Assembly: GCA_021442155.1 (NCBI GenBank)
Contig: CM038220.1
Span: 81,582,897 to 81,646,896, forward strand
DNA: 64,000 bases
Direction of reading: 5' to 3'
DNA from: Cymbidium sinense
Taxonomy: Eukaryota > Streptophyta > Magnoliopsida > Asparagales > Orchidaceae
Made by a program: the position numbers and the translations under genes. Shown in pieces: positions 35,011 to 47,120 of this stretch; position 1 is the stretch's first letter; every line of letters begins with the position of its first letter. A model generated the notes under the pieces. That model did no database searches, had not been told where the DNA came from, and was given only the letters and a program-made list of their open reading frames with translations.

Positions 35011-37945
35011 GATAAAGGATTTCTAAAACTTGCCAAATAATCTCAGCCATCCGTCTAAAATGTGTGGATGGATAATTAAGATGAGCTAAGTTCTTCCTTG
35101 AGGATTAATGTAGACCATCCATGATCCAAGGGGAGATCCGAGCCTGATCTAGCATGGAATCATAGATGACTCAACCCACACCATCTAGGCATCATTACCA
35201 ACCTATCCAACAGTTGATTTTTCATGCAATGAAATTTCCTTTCATAAAGGACCAACACCTATCAAACTAAGTGGCCAAAAAATTACATACCTCTCCGGTG
35301 CTCGAGCTCGATGAGGTAGCTTCACCTAGTGGAGACGAAACCCTGTTGAAAATTTCAAGCCTTGGGGTTGAGTGGATCTTTCTATGGACCAACACCACTT
35401 GATTTCCCTTGTGACTTTGATCCAATTGAGGCTCTCTTTACTATGGGAACTCAAATGGATGCTTGGGCAAGTTCAAATTGGTCCATAGAAGGAGTGTGTA
35501 GAAGGAATTGGATTAAGATCAACTGTAGAAGAAGTTGGCAATTGGATTGAGCTCCCCTATTTTGCACTGTGCAAAACCAAGAATTAGGAAAATCAAATCC
35601 TCTCTAAAGACCTTGGGAATGCTCTGAGGTGATTACTAAGGTTTCCTAGGCTTCAATCGAGTGTGAGTGTAGTGAATTTTCATTGAATTAGGGGGAGTAT
35701 ATCTCCCCATATGGCAATCAGACGGTCGACCCATTAATTTCCATTTTGATCCAATTGACCATATGAAGTGAGTTGTTTAGGCTGTTAGATCATTGCACAT
35801 GGTCAGTTTGATCCTTTGAGTGGAATGCCAACCTCCCATGTGCATCAAATTGAGATTAGGAGGGAGTTTGAAATTTGAATTTTAGGCTACATGGTCGGGT
35901 TTGGTCTATGGGCAAATGGGTTGACCCAAACCCATTGGGTTGGGTGCACCACTCATCTAAGTCTCCTTGAGCTTTTAGTTTAGCCTTAAGTGATTGTAAA
36001 GAGGGTATGATAAAAATACCCTTAGGCTAGGCCAAAATGTTTTCAATGACATAGGTGTAAAATGATCAGTTTACTATTTTTTTTTACTTTGGGTATGTTT
36101 GGTATGTTGAGAAAATTGGTTTGGCCAAGTTTCATTGAATTTGGAATCCATTTGACAAGGTTTGGCTCAAGTTGACCCATTTAGGTCAAAATGGGTCAAC
36201 TTGGGTCAAGTTAATGAATTGGTCAAATTCAAACTTGGGTCAAGTTCATATGACCATTTGAAATGTTGTATCTTTGGTTTGGTTTAATTTGATATTTTGA
36301 TTTTGGCTCATAGGACTCCTTTAGGTCAAATGGGTCAAGTTAACCTACTTGACCCATTTGAGCTATTTGAGGTGTGAAGGGTAGATTTAGGTTATGTTAG
36401 TCATATAGAGTGGATTGGTATCTTTTTTCCAATCAATTTGGGATAAGTCAATTTTGGCTCAACATGACCCCTTTAGGTCACGTTCAACCTTTAGATCTAA
36501 GTTCACAAGGTCAATTGGGCTAGGTTGGGTCTAGTTGGATTGAGGCTATGTCAAGTTCCACAAGTGATTTGGGATGGACTTGACTCATTGGTTTCAATCA
36601 ATTTGGCTTAGATCATTTTGTCCAATAGGTCAAATTTGGTTTAGTCAAGTTCAAACATGCTATGAGTGAACGATCAATAGTTTCAATCAATTTGGCCTAT
36701 GGAATTTGGCTATGTTCATTTAGGTTAAGTGTTGATTTGGTCAACCCTTTTGACTTGTTTTGACCTAATTTGGTTGATTGATCATCCCATGATGATCATG
36801 ATGAGGGATATATGAGTTTGGTTCAATCCAAATTGGTTATGATCAAAAGTTGGCTCATTTTTAGGTCACTTTGGGTCAAGTGAGTCTAAGTGGGTCAAAT
36901 GGCTTGGTCAAAGCTTGATTTGAAGTTGATTGATCTTGTATATGGACTCATGATTGACATATAAATCCATTTACAAGTGGTTTGAAGTAAATTGGATTTT
37001 GACCCATTTGAAAATTTCATATTCAAAGGAAGAATATGAAGGGTCTTGGGTTTGATTTTGATTTGGGTTTTGATTGAATGATTGAGGTTTGAATTTATAT
37101 ATGAGCTCATGATTGTAGGGTTGATTGAACCATGAGGGAAAATCAAGAGTTTGGCTTCATTTGGGAGTGATTTGGCTAAGTTCAAGATTTTGGCTTGAAA
37201 GGCTTAGATTTGATTTTGAATTGATTTCAGTTTGATTTTTAGAATTGTTTTGATTGATTTCTATTTATATTTCATTTATATATGTGGATATAAATGAGAA
37301 TATAAATTGATCATGAGAAAATTTCAAAAATTTGAAGGAGTTTAATCATGATTTGGGATAAATCCATTAAAGGGAATTTAAAGGATTTAAGGGAATTTTT
37401 AATTTGAAATTTAACTTTTGGATTGGATTTGATTGATTTATATTTATATTTCATTTATATATGAGAAAATAAATGAGAATATAAATTTGTTTTTTAGAAA
37501 ATCCCATGAGTTTGAAATGGTTTGATCAAAGTTTAGGTTAAATCCATTTATAGAAAATTAAGGGATTTAAGGGAATTTCAAGCATTTTAAATTTGGAATT
37601 TATGTTTTTGCCTTTGATTGGATTGCTTATATATTTATATTTCATTTATATATGAGCATATAAATGAGGATATAAATCAGTTTTGAGAATATCCCAAGGA
37701 TTTGAAGTGATTTGATCAAGGTTTAGAGTTGATTTTGGCTAAGTCCTTTAATGGAAAATTAAAGAGGCTTAAGAAAATTTTCCTGAATTGATTTGGAATT
37801 TGGAATTTGATTTGATGGTTTTGAATTTATATTTCATTTATAAATGGGAATATAAATGAGAATATAAATGGATTGTGAGAAAATCTCAAAGTTTTGAATA
37901 AGTTTGAATCATGATTTTGGCTAAGTCCTTTGGGGGCTTGTATTC

Positions 37946-39287
37946 CTAATCCACAAGCGAATTAATTTTGTTTGTTTATTTTAGTTTTTTGGTTTAATTT
38001 ATCGTGGACCCTATTAGTTTGTGAGGAATCAAACTGAGAAGGAGCTTATATCAGCCTAGACCTATCTCAGATTTACTAAACTAAGGGAGAATTTATGCAT
38101 CCGTTGAACTAATTTTCCAACCACAGGGGTGGTTACTAGGAAAAGAGAACTGTCCAATCCAAAACTAACCTAGGTAGTGTCTAAATGGGGTCCCAAAGAA
38201 CTTGATCCAAATAGAGTGCCTGGGGGATATAAGTGCTTAATCAACACCAGGAGAAAATGACATGGTTAGTCATAAATTAAGTATTAGGTGTCCAACTCGA
38301 GAAAAGCACGGGACTCATATCTTCCAAGAGTGGTGTACTCACCGGGTGAGTCATTGTCGATAGTGAACATCAATCAACCTAAGGTGCAGTCAATTTGCAA
38401 CAATCGCCTAGGAAGAAATCGAGACTCACATCCTCCTATAACAACGATTCGGATATGTTCTGGTGACAGTGCTATCCGACCTAGGGTGACTCTGAATGCC
38501 ACTAGGGGGACTTATATCAGCTCAAAAGTAGTCAACAGGAATGGAGACTCTGGGGGACTTATCCTAAACTTCAAATATACTCGACCTAGTTAGAACATGA
38601 CGGGTAGTTAAAGAAGAAAGAACGGGGACTCATATCTTATTAAACAAAGTCAACATGAGGTAACTTACTGGCTGGGCAGTGAAGAATATCATACTAACAA
38701 GGTGCTCTTTGGTTTGTAGTGATCAAGTTAGGAAGAAAACATGGGGACTCACATCCTTTAAATAAGTGACCACTGTGGTGACATACTAGAGAGGAAGCAT
38801 GTGGATCCGACCTAGAGCAGCTAATGCGTGAGTGCCACAGGGGGCTTGCTCCCATATGAAGTAGCTCGAGATATAAGATTTATGTTTATTATTGTGCATG
38901 TGCTACAAGGAGTAGGACGCCTCTGGGGGACTCTTACACCTACCTTAAAACACATCGGGGAATTAATGAAATGATCCCATGGATGGTAACAAGAATTCCA
39001 ATAAAGAAAGGATTCCGCTTGGGTTCTCCCACACCTAACTTAGTTATGCTATTCAAAATAGGATGCCTCTCAAGTTCTCTTACACCTATTCTAAAAGTAA
39101 TGAGAGATTGCATTTGTGTTGTGAAAGTAGGATAAGATGCCACTAGGGGATTCTTACACCAACCCTAAATACGTCACAGTGGATTCACAAGACAAGCAAA
39201 TAGCACTTTGAAAGAAGAGAAGATTTGATGAATGGAATCAAATTTTTATTCTTTTTATTAATGAATTATTTTCAAATAAGTTTTATT
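37946..39287 (-). repeat. 3' UTR of element A, with GGGGACTCA-type repeats
   Basis: Non-coding sequence behind pol. A motif like GATGTGAGTCCCC (sense) recurs, for example near 38314, 38423, 38620, 38735, with other motifs of the form AGGATGCCTCT..TCTTACACC near 38920, 39060 and 39140. The same motifs fill the element B 3' UTR. It is cut at 37946, where LTR sequence joins. ORFs 38288-38593 and 38940-39143 are products of the repeat. Confidence 0.6.
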
Positions 39288-41777
39288 TCATGGGTAATAT
39301 TTCTTTAGATAGAGCCCATTAATTGAAGATCGGGTGTTCCCCTTTACACAATCAAGGATAAGATCCTCCTTGGTAAGCCTTCTCATGACATTCTTCCCAA
39401 GTGGGTTCAAACTTTCTTCCAATCTTTTGATGGGCAACAATTGGTCTCCTTAGGACTAACACAAGTTCTCCTACTTGGAAAGACCTAGATCGGATCAGCT
39501 TGTTGTGAGCTTGAATCATTTTGTCCTTGTATAACTTGAGGTTCTAGCACGCTTGTAGGCGACTCTCCTCCAAACCATTGAGCTCTTCTAACCACAACTT
39601 TGAATTATGCTCTGTAGTGATCTTATTACCCAAAGCGATCCTTAGTGATGGGAGTTGAACTTGGGAAGAAGAGCTTACTCATACACTAAAGAAAATGGGG
39701 TAGGATGAGTTGGAGTTGATGTGTGGTACACAAGTTCTTCAAATAATACTCATTCTACTATCAATTGTTGCCATCAAGAGTCTTCTTTAGTATTGGATGA
39801 GAGTTTTATTGAATGCATACACTAAGCCATTAGCTTTGGGGTAGTAGTATATGGAGTATCTCCAATCTATATGGTGTATTCTAGAAAAGCTATTGATCTT
39901 CATGCTTTTAAATGCAGTGCCATTATCAAATATAAATCGTTGAGGCACCCCAAACCTATATATGATATGGTTCCTGAAAAACTAAAGCACATGGTGAACT
40001 ATGACCTCTCTGAGTGGGATGGATTCCACCCACTTGGAAAAGTAGTCAGTAGCAGCTAAGATGAATTGATGCCCCTTGGAAGAAGGAGGATCGATCGGAC
40101 CTACAATGTCGGTACCCCAACACTCAAATGTCCATGAATCCCAAGTAGGGTGTAGAATGTTGGGTGGTTGGTGGAGGACCATGCACCTGACACTGATGGC
40201 ATCTCCTAGCTACATCCATGCAATCTGTGATCATAGAAGGCCAGTAGTATCCAAGTTTTTGATCTTCAACTTCATCTTCAAACTGGATTGATGAGCTCCA
40301 CATAGACCTGAATGTACCTCAGTTACAATGCCATGGGCTTTGTGTTTTTCTAAACAACCTAACCACATATGGTCAAAGAATCGTCAGTACAGGGTGCCAT
40401 CAACAAGAGCATAGGAGAGAGCTCTCTGTTTCACCTGATGGGCTTGAAATTTCTCTTGAGGTAGTTTGTTGGTGTTCAAGTAATCTATGAACGGTTGCCT
40501 CCAATCCAGCACCTTGTCCATTTTGTCAATGGCAACCTCCCCTTCAAGAGAAAGTCTCTCGATGAGTTTCACATCAATATGGCATATGACTTGTTTATTT
40601 TGGACCCTTATTGAAATGGACTCATCTTTTGGACATGCCAACTCTTTGGCAAGTTTTATCAAGGCATCTAGATCGCATTCTCGAACCTTGTAGGTGGTAA
40701 CTGGGAATGGGCTCATGTTATACCGTAGTAATGACTAAGGGCTTGAGGACCGGTAGAATCTAGTTGATGACTAACTGAGAATCTCTAAAGATGTTGATGC
40801 TCTTGACATTGATAGTGAGAAGAAGCAGAACCATCAAAATACATCTCCCATCGGTGGTTGCCGGCCTCCCCTAAGTTCATGATTTGTTCATCGAGAGATC
40901 ATCACTAAGCAAAGAATCAGCAAGAAGTGGGTGTGCTACTAAGAAATTTGCCAATGACTAACCTTTTACTGCATGGAGGGGTACAAATGTGATATAAAAC
41001 TATGAGAGTATCATGGACCAATGAGAAAAACATCTAAAAAGTGTTGGTGGTGTCATTAGGTACTACAGTGGATTGGTTCCTCATATCAAGTTCACCTTAT
41101 GAGGAAGCATGTAGTGTCGTAGCTTCTAAGATGCAAAGATCAAAGCTAGGAAATATTTCTCAATAGGTGGATAGCTTCTGGGATTACGATAAAGGTTATG
41201 GAGTGCACTTTCCTTCCCTCATCATTGTTTGATAGAGCAGAGAGTCATCCAATGCGATGTAAAGGATCAATGACTCAGATAGGGGTTGTGAGCAAGCACT
41301 TCATGAAGTATTCTTTGATATCTTCGAATGCGTGCTGACACTTATCATCCCACTTGAACTTGGTGTCCTTTTTGACAAGTGCTGAGAATGGTTTGCATCT
41401 CCCTAATAAGTTTGAGATATAACGTCTTAGATACGCCAGTCATCCTTGAAAGGATCTAAGTTGAGTTAAACTCATAGGAGGTGGCATTTCTAAGATAGCT
41501 TTGATCTTTTCATGATCTATTTCTATTCCCAGTGTTGTACAACAAACCCAAGGAATTTCTCTGAAGTGACTCTGAATGCACACTTCAGGGAATTCATCTT
41601 GAGGTTATATTATCTTAACCGTTTGAAAACTACTCTCAAGTCAAAGAGGTGGTCTTCTTTTTCTCTGCTCTTAACTACTAGATCATCAACATAGCACTCA
41701 ACCAGACGATGGATGAGTTCATTGAAGATCTGAGTCCTGGCTCATTGGTATGTAGCACCAACATTTTGAAGATCTGA
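39288..41777 (-). pseudogene. pol pseudogene, element A (RT C-terminus, RNase H, aRNase H, integrase)
   Basis: Read on the minus strand: RT from ...LQNVGATYQ with the catalytic YVDD (41693-41682), RT thumb and RNase H remnant (41650-41290), second 'archaeal-type' RNase H beginning MYFDGSASS (about 40835) with its middle deleted, then a readable linker (40716-40384). Integrase follows: zinc-binding CGAH and CHQCQ (about 40310-40180), core with TDIVGPI and FDNGTAFKS, and a C-terminal part ending KKYYP, stop at 39290-39288. The third catalytic position of the DDE triad, Glu in NGLVEAF of element B, is Tyr here (codon 39819-39817). Many stops and frameshifts break it. Protease, the RT N-terminus and everything before them were lost in a deletion. 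These domains would reverse-transcribe the RNA and integrate the cDNA. Confidence 0.85.
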
Positions 41778-43480
41778 ATTTGAAGAGATTGATTGAAAAG
41801 GAATTTGAGTATGAATCCAAACTTCAACAAATTTAGGTATGTTGAAATATGGGTTCAAAAATTTTTGATAGGATGCTTCCATAGGTTCATTATTTAGTTT
41901 TCATTTTAAAGTTTTGTGATTTTGAGGAATCTTTCCTTTAACAAATTTGGGTATGTTAAAGTAAGGGTCAAATGATTTTGTTTTGTTTGAATGTTTTGGA
42001 ATTTTACTTTACTTAGCAAATTTAGGTATGCTAAGTAAAGTAAAAGTGTTTGTTTCTTTTTGTGAATTTTGTTTTGTTTTGATTTTGACAATTTTTGGAA
42101 TTCTTACTTAGCAAATTTAGGTATGCTTAGTGAAGAATTCAAGTGTATTTTGTTTGATTTTGAAAAATAGGATTCTTAGCAAATTTAGGTATGCTAAGAA
42201 AATCCTAAGTGTTTCAGTCATTTGGAAAATTTTGATTTTTGGAAAGGGGTAGGATCCTTAGCAAATTTGGTATGCTAAGGGATCCTAAGGTGCTTTGTTT
42301 TTTTGAAATGATTGAAAGTGGAGATTCAACTTTAGCAAGTTTGGTATGCTAAAGATGAAATCCCACTGGTTTTGTGAAATGGAAATTTCACTTAGCAAAT
42401 TTGAGTATGCTAAATGAAATTCTAATCGTGTGTTTAAAATTTTGATTTCATTTTTTGTTTTTAAAAATGGAAACTTCTCCTTAGCAAATTTGGTATGCTA
42501 AGGGAAGAAGTTCAAAAGGTGTTTGGAAATTTTTTTCTTGACTTTGGAATCTTCACTTAGCAAATTTGAATATGCTAGGCAGAGTTCCAAAATATGTTTT
42601 GAAAAGTTTTGAATTTTGGATTTGGAAACTTTACTTAACAAATTTGGGTATGTTAAATGAAGTTCCAAATATTGTTTGAAAATTTTAAAATTTTTGGATT
42701 TGGAGAGTTCACTTAACAAATTTGGGTATGCTAAGTAAGGTTCCAAAATGTGTTTTGAAAATTTTTGAATTTTGGATCTTGAAACTTTACTTAACAAATT
42801 TGGGTATGTTAAATGAAGTTCCAAATGTGTTTAATTTTTTTTGAAATATGATTGTTGATTTTTGATTTTGGATTTGGAAACTTCACTTAGGAAATTTGAA
42901 CACACTAATTGAGGTTCCAAATGTATGTTTGAAAAATTTTGTTGGATTTTAAATTTGGAGAGTTCACTTAAAAAATTTGGATATGTTAAATGAAGTTCCA
43001 AATGCGTTTAGAATATTTTTAGATTTTGAATTTGGAGACTTCAAAAAATTTTATGTTAAGTGAGGTTTTAAATATGTTTTGAACTATGATTGTTGATTTT
43101 GATTTTGAATTTGGATTTGGAAACTTCACTTAGCAAATTTGAGTGTGCTAAGTGAGGTTTCAAATGCATGTTTGAAAAATTTGGAAATTTTGAATTTGGA
43201 GACTTCACTTAACAAATTTGGGTTTGTTAAATGAAGTTCCAAATGTATGTTTTGAAAAGTTTTTGGAATATGATTATTGATTTTAATTTTGGATTTGGAA
43301 ACTTTACTTAGCAAATTTGATTATGATAAATGAAATTCCAAATGTTTGTTTAAATTTTTTTTTGAAATATGATTGTTGATTTTGATGTTTTGAATAGAGG
43401 ACCTCCATTTAACAAATTTAAGTATGTATAATGGAGATCCATTTTATTTTGAAATATGATATTTTATTTTGTGTGATTAT
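41778..43480 (-). repeat. Hairpin-repeat array, element A
   Basis: About 20 degenerate units on the minus strand match the arrays of D and B. Clear inverted repeats include 42251-42286 (AGGATCCTTAGCA / TGCTAAGGGATCCT), 42478-42512 (CTCCTTAGCA / TGCTAAGGGAAG), 42395-42422 and 42628-42670 (ACTTTACTTAACA / TGTTAAATGAAGT). Both TTAGCA/TGCTAA and TTAACA/TGTTAA pairings occur. The array ends abruptly in reverse transcriptase sequence at 41777. ORFs 41906-42091, 42498-42824 and 43126-43314 (repeated LTYPNLLS) are translations of the repeat. Confidence 0.85.
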
Positions 43481-43991
43481 TTCTTTTTGAAAGAGAGGAA
43501 CTCCAACTTAAAACATATATGAAATATGTTTAAGTGGGATTTCTAAATGATATTTTATTTTTTTTGGTGGGAAATAAATCTTCATTTAATAAATTAAATG
43601 AGGATGTTCATGTGTGCTTTTGAAAATTTTAATTTTGTTTACAAATGAACTTTTTATTCAATATGTGTGGGTGTATTGAATAGAAGAATTCATGTGCTTT
43701 TTGAAAAGTTTTACGATTATGATTTTGATTTTTGAAAAAGATGATTGTTTATTTTATTTTCACAATCAAATCTTCATCAAAGTGAATTAAAAGAAGATAT
43801 CCATTTGTGCTTTTGGAAAATGTCATCAGTTTTATTTTTGAAAATCTCCACATGTAACAATTATATGAACTGTTAAATAAAGGTGAAGACATTTTGTGGA
43901 AATTATTTTATTTAGTACATTTTTGAAAAAGGTGCTTTTGAAAAAGCAAAGTTCTTTATGGAAGATTTATTACTTTTAGGATGAACCTTTT

Positions 43992-44011
43992 CTTATCATG
44001 AAAATGATAAG
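43992..44011 (-). ncRNA. Leader stem-loop, element A
   Basis: A perfect 8-bp stem CTTATCAT/ATGATAAG, sense-strand apex TTTC. It is the counterpart of 10767-10786 with one C-G pair replaced by T-A on both arms. Confidence 0.5.
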
Positions 44012-44250
44012 GAGGAAGTCTTTAAAAGTTGTTTTCCTTTTATTTTAGATCCTTTCATTTTACCCATTGGAGAAACCAATGGAGATTTTAAGGCTAACAA
44101 GGAATGCGGTCCTAAAACCTAAAGATGTTGGCCAAACTCAACAGAAGTGCTAAATTAAAGAAGGATAGTCTTGGATTAATGCCAAAGTACAAACCCACTA
44201 TCGATACTCAATGACAATGATCATTTACCAAAGATGGAGAGAGAAACCAT

Positions 44251-44262
44251 CCCTTGAGTCAG
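44251..44262 (-). other. Worn primer-binding site, element A
   Basis: On the minus strand CTGACTCAAGGG stands where B has CTGGTGACTCTGGTGGGG. Two bases of the core are missing, so priming would be impaired. The following CTCTCCATCTTTGGT matches D and B. Confidence 0.5.
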
Positions 44263-44268
44263 AAAATC

Positions 44269-44663
44269 GGTGAATAATTCCAACACACATATAGAGTTAG
44301 CCTTCAAATCGGGTGAAAGGAAAGGCAAAATTATATATGAAATTCAACTTGGTAAGACGCCATGCAGATTTGATGTACTTATTGATTGGGTGCGTCATCA
44401 AGGTATAGTGTACTATCTTGAAAGGAAGTCACTACCTTTAATGGAACTAATCACTTCAAGGACTAAGGACATGAGTTTGCATATGTACTAGAGATTCTTC
44501 CCTACTTTACATGGAAAAGTAAAGTAGGGTTTATTATAAGTTTAGTTAAGTTCCCAACAGGGGAAAGCTCCCATAGTTAATTACATTCTAAGGGATGGGA
44601 TCCCTTAGAAAAACTCTCGATTAAGGTAAATGATCGTTGTCTTTGAAGAATTCAATAGGAAGG
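44269..44663 (-). mobile_element. Element A, 5' LTR end (U5 stub)
   Basis: Minus-strand U5 with the same landmarks as D and B. At 44663 it is interrupted by the plus-strand TGTTGACC of element B. In the A 3' LTR the equivalent sequence runs on past this point (32438 onward, GAGAGGACTATTAATCG), which shows a clean insertion breakpoint. The ORF at 44270-44491 is not a gene. Confidence 0.7.
44500..44529 (-). ncRNA. U5 stem-loop (11-bp perfect stem), element A
   Basis: CCCTACTTTAC (44500-44510) and GTAAAGTAGGG (44519-44529) pair perfectly around an 8-base apex. Element B has CCCTACTTTAC (51855-51865) with GTAAAATAGGG (51874-51884), one mismatch. D has a weaker form near 10233-10262. It is near the LTR end, hence present in the 5' end of the RNA if transcription starts upstream. 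Confidence 0.5.
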
Positions 44664-45419
44664 TGTTGACCTCACTTTTGGAGTGAGCTCTTAACCTCCT
44701 CTTCTTAGACTTAGGACTCTTCTAGACACTAAGAACTCCTTGTCATAAGACACTTCTAGTGATTAGGTGAACACTTAACCTAAGCTAGACTTAGAAGTTT
44801 TGATCATAAGATTAGGCTATACCTTAGGGCTTAAGGAAATTACCTATCCCATAGCTTAGATTCAATTCTCAAACCAAATCTCAAATTCAAATTCAAATTC
44901 CAAATCTAATTTTAAAATTTGACTCCAAATGATTAAAACCCAAAATCAAATTCAAATCCTAAGACCCTTCCTAAGCCATATGAACCACATTCATAAGCTT
45001 AGCCAAAACTAGATCAAATCAAACTTAATTGATCTCTTTATAAATCAATTATTCCTTCATTTATGTTCACAAATGAAATCCAAATTCAAGTGACCAAAAC
45101 TATATAAAAATCAAATCCAAACTCAATCCAAACCCTTTAGAATTCTTGGCTTAGCCAAATTCTATCAAGATCAAGTCAAAACTAATGAATTTCATCTTAA
45201 GTCAATCATTCAATTAATTATCCACCCAAATATAAATGAAACCTACCATCATCAAATCAAATCAAAACCAACCTAAGTCAAATACAAAGCTCTTTGACTT
45301 GAAAATTTCAAATGAAAAATCCCTTAGACTCCAAATTGATTACCGTTGAATTTATATTTCAATCCAGGGCTCGTATATAAGGTCAACTAAACTCGAATCA
45401 AACCAAAACCAAACTAATA

Positions 45420-46090
45420 AATCCACTTAGGTCCACTTGACCCAAAGTGACCTAAAGGTCCCATTGGAGCCAACTTCCAATCCAACCCAAATTGGATTGA
45501 ACCAAGCTCACCAAAACCTTCCACCATGATTATTGATCACCCTAGAATGATCAATTGCAATCAATTGGTCAAACCAAGTTAGTCATTTGACCAAGTCAAC
45601 CCTTAGCCCAAATAAACCAAAACTAGCCAAAGTTTATCCTACACCAAATTGATTGAAATAATGAATTGAATCAACCCAAAATCAATATTTAAATATGACT
45701 TGATCACCAATTGAGCCAAACCAAGCCTAATATATGATCCAAGATTTGGCCTAAAGGACCAAATCAGGTCAAATCATGATCTAACCCAAATTGATTGCAA
45801 CCAATGGCTTAAGTTCATTCCAAATTAATTATTGAACTTGACCAAAGCTATATTTAAACCCAATTTAATCAATCGAACCCAATTGGTCAACCTAACCCAA
45901 CCTAGCCCAAATTGGCCTAAATCTAAATTAAATACAAATTAATTCAAACCAAAGATCACATTCATCTTCAATTAGCCAAGTGAACATGAATCAACCCATA
46001 ATCCAAGCTAATTTGGCCAATTTTGGTCAAATTGATCAATTTGACCCAATATAACCCATATGACCCAAATTAAGCCAAATCCCTTGAAAC
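45420..46090 (+). promoter_or_regulatory. W-box-dense block, element B 5' LTR
   Basis: Repeated TTGACC, GGTCAA and TTGACCAA motifs on the LTR sense strand, upstream of the candidate promoter island at 46870. Confidence 0.45.
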
Positions 46091-46869
46091 TAAGCCATGA
46101 CCCATTGGGGGATGATCAAACCCGACACAAACCCATTTGGGATCAGCCAAAAATCAACCTAACCCATTTAAATCTCTCATGGATCCTCCCCCACACATGA
46201 TTTCACCCAACCTTATTTAATTCTCCCCCATCACAAGCACTTAACTCCTCCCAATTTGCATTGAATAGATCATATGTATAGAGAGGACTTTGGAGCAAAA
46301 TCAAATAGTCCTCAATCATTTCCATCATCCATGCCAACCACTCAAGCAAGATGACAATCAATTTGGAGCCAAAAAGTTCTAAAAGAATGGATTTTTGGCC
46401 ATTATAAAGAGGGGAAATGAGGCTTTAGATCTCTTACTACCTACCCCAAAAACAAAGAAAAAAAAGGAATCCATAACCCACCTCTTTGACCCATTTATGA
46501 GCTAAAAAACACAGATAGTTACTTTTTCGACGATTGCGATGATAAATATCAGAGAAGATGATGTTCCAAAGGGAGGCAAGGGTTGGTTAAAGAACATTCC
46601 AAAGCATCCCATACAAGAGTTCGGATCTTCACCATGAAAACCATCCGTAAATTTTGTCAAATGTTAGTCGACCATAGGATTTCACGTATTTTGTGTTAAT
46701 TTTTTTATAATTATAGCAATTTTCCCAAAATAATCCTACATTTTTTTTACTTTAAATCATCCTAGTTAAAAAATAAAATTTTTTGGTGCGAATTGACACA
46801 GAAACGAGTCCATTTGGATAAGTTTTCATTTAAAAAAACCCTATTTTTCCATTTAAAAACCTGTTTTTA

Positions 46870-47120
46870 TTGTTCACCGTCCAGCGGGCTACAGGTATTG
46901 TTTGGTCCCACAGTTCATGAGATCGGATGGCTTAGATCACGCGTGGATCACGTGATCAGCCTGATCGGATCACAACCGTCCGATCCGGTTATTGATCGGC
47001 CGTCGCGATCAGCATTCTTGGCTTTGGATTGGCGCTCATCTTCATTCTGATTAGACGGTCTAGAGTGAACCATGGTCTCTCCGGACTATGCCTTCTTTCC
47101 GATCGATGGCGACGCCATTT
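46870..47120 (+). promoter_or_regulatory. CpG-rich LTR island with G-box palindrome, element B
   Basis: GATCACGTGATC (46946-46957) is a perfect 12-bp palindrome with a CACGTG core, in DNA rich in GATCGG and CCGATC. Behind it comes TTTATTTAAAAATT (about 47122). Compared with the AT-rich LTR around it, CpG is abundant. Confidence 0.45.

Larger units (their letters stand above)
32036..37945 (-). mobile_element. Element A, 3' LTR
   Basis: The minus-strand LTR ends TTCACCACA at 32036. It includes the W-box block (36930-36150), CpG island (35010-34850) with G-box, an AT-rich part that is shorter than in E because of a deletion near 34480, and U5 with a 337-bp tandem duplication. Its upstream border (37945) is inside the LTR, about 350 bp from the expected start. 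ORFs such as 32124-32327, 35362-35550 and 36895-37185 are not conserved between copies. Confidence 0.7.
32036..44663 (-). mobile_element. Element A: Tat/Ogre-like retrotransposon, minus strand, internally deleted
   Basis: Read on the minus strand: 5' LTR stub (44663-44269), worn primer-binding site (44262-44251), leader (to about 43480), hairpin array (43480-41778), pol remnant (41777-39288), 3' UTR (39287-37946) and 3' LTR (37945-32036). A deletion joins the end of the hairpin array straight to the middle of reverse transcriptase, removing the gag-position ORF, protease and RT N-terminus. A second deletion removes the last part of the 3' UTR and the first 350 bp or so of the 3' LTR. Its 5' LTR is broken by element B. 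It is inserted in the 3' LTR of element D. Confidence 0.75.

Noticed and set aside
38288..38593. 101-codon ORF in the region behind pol of element A
   Set aside because: It is antisense to the element's 3' UTR repeats and not kept in the element B copy.
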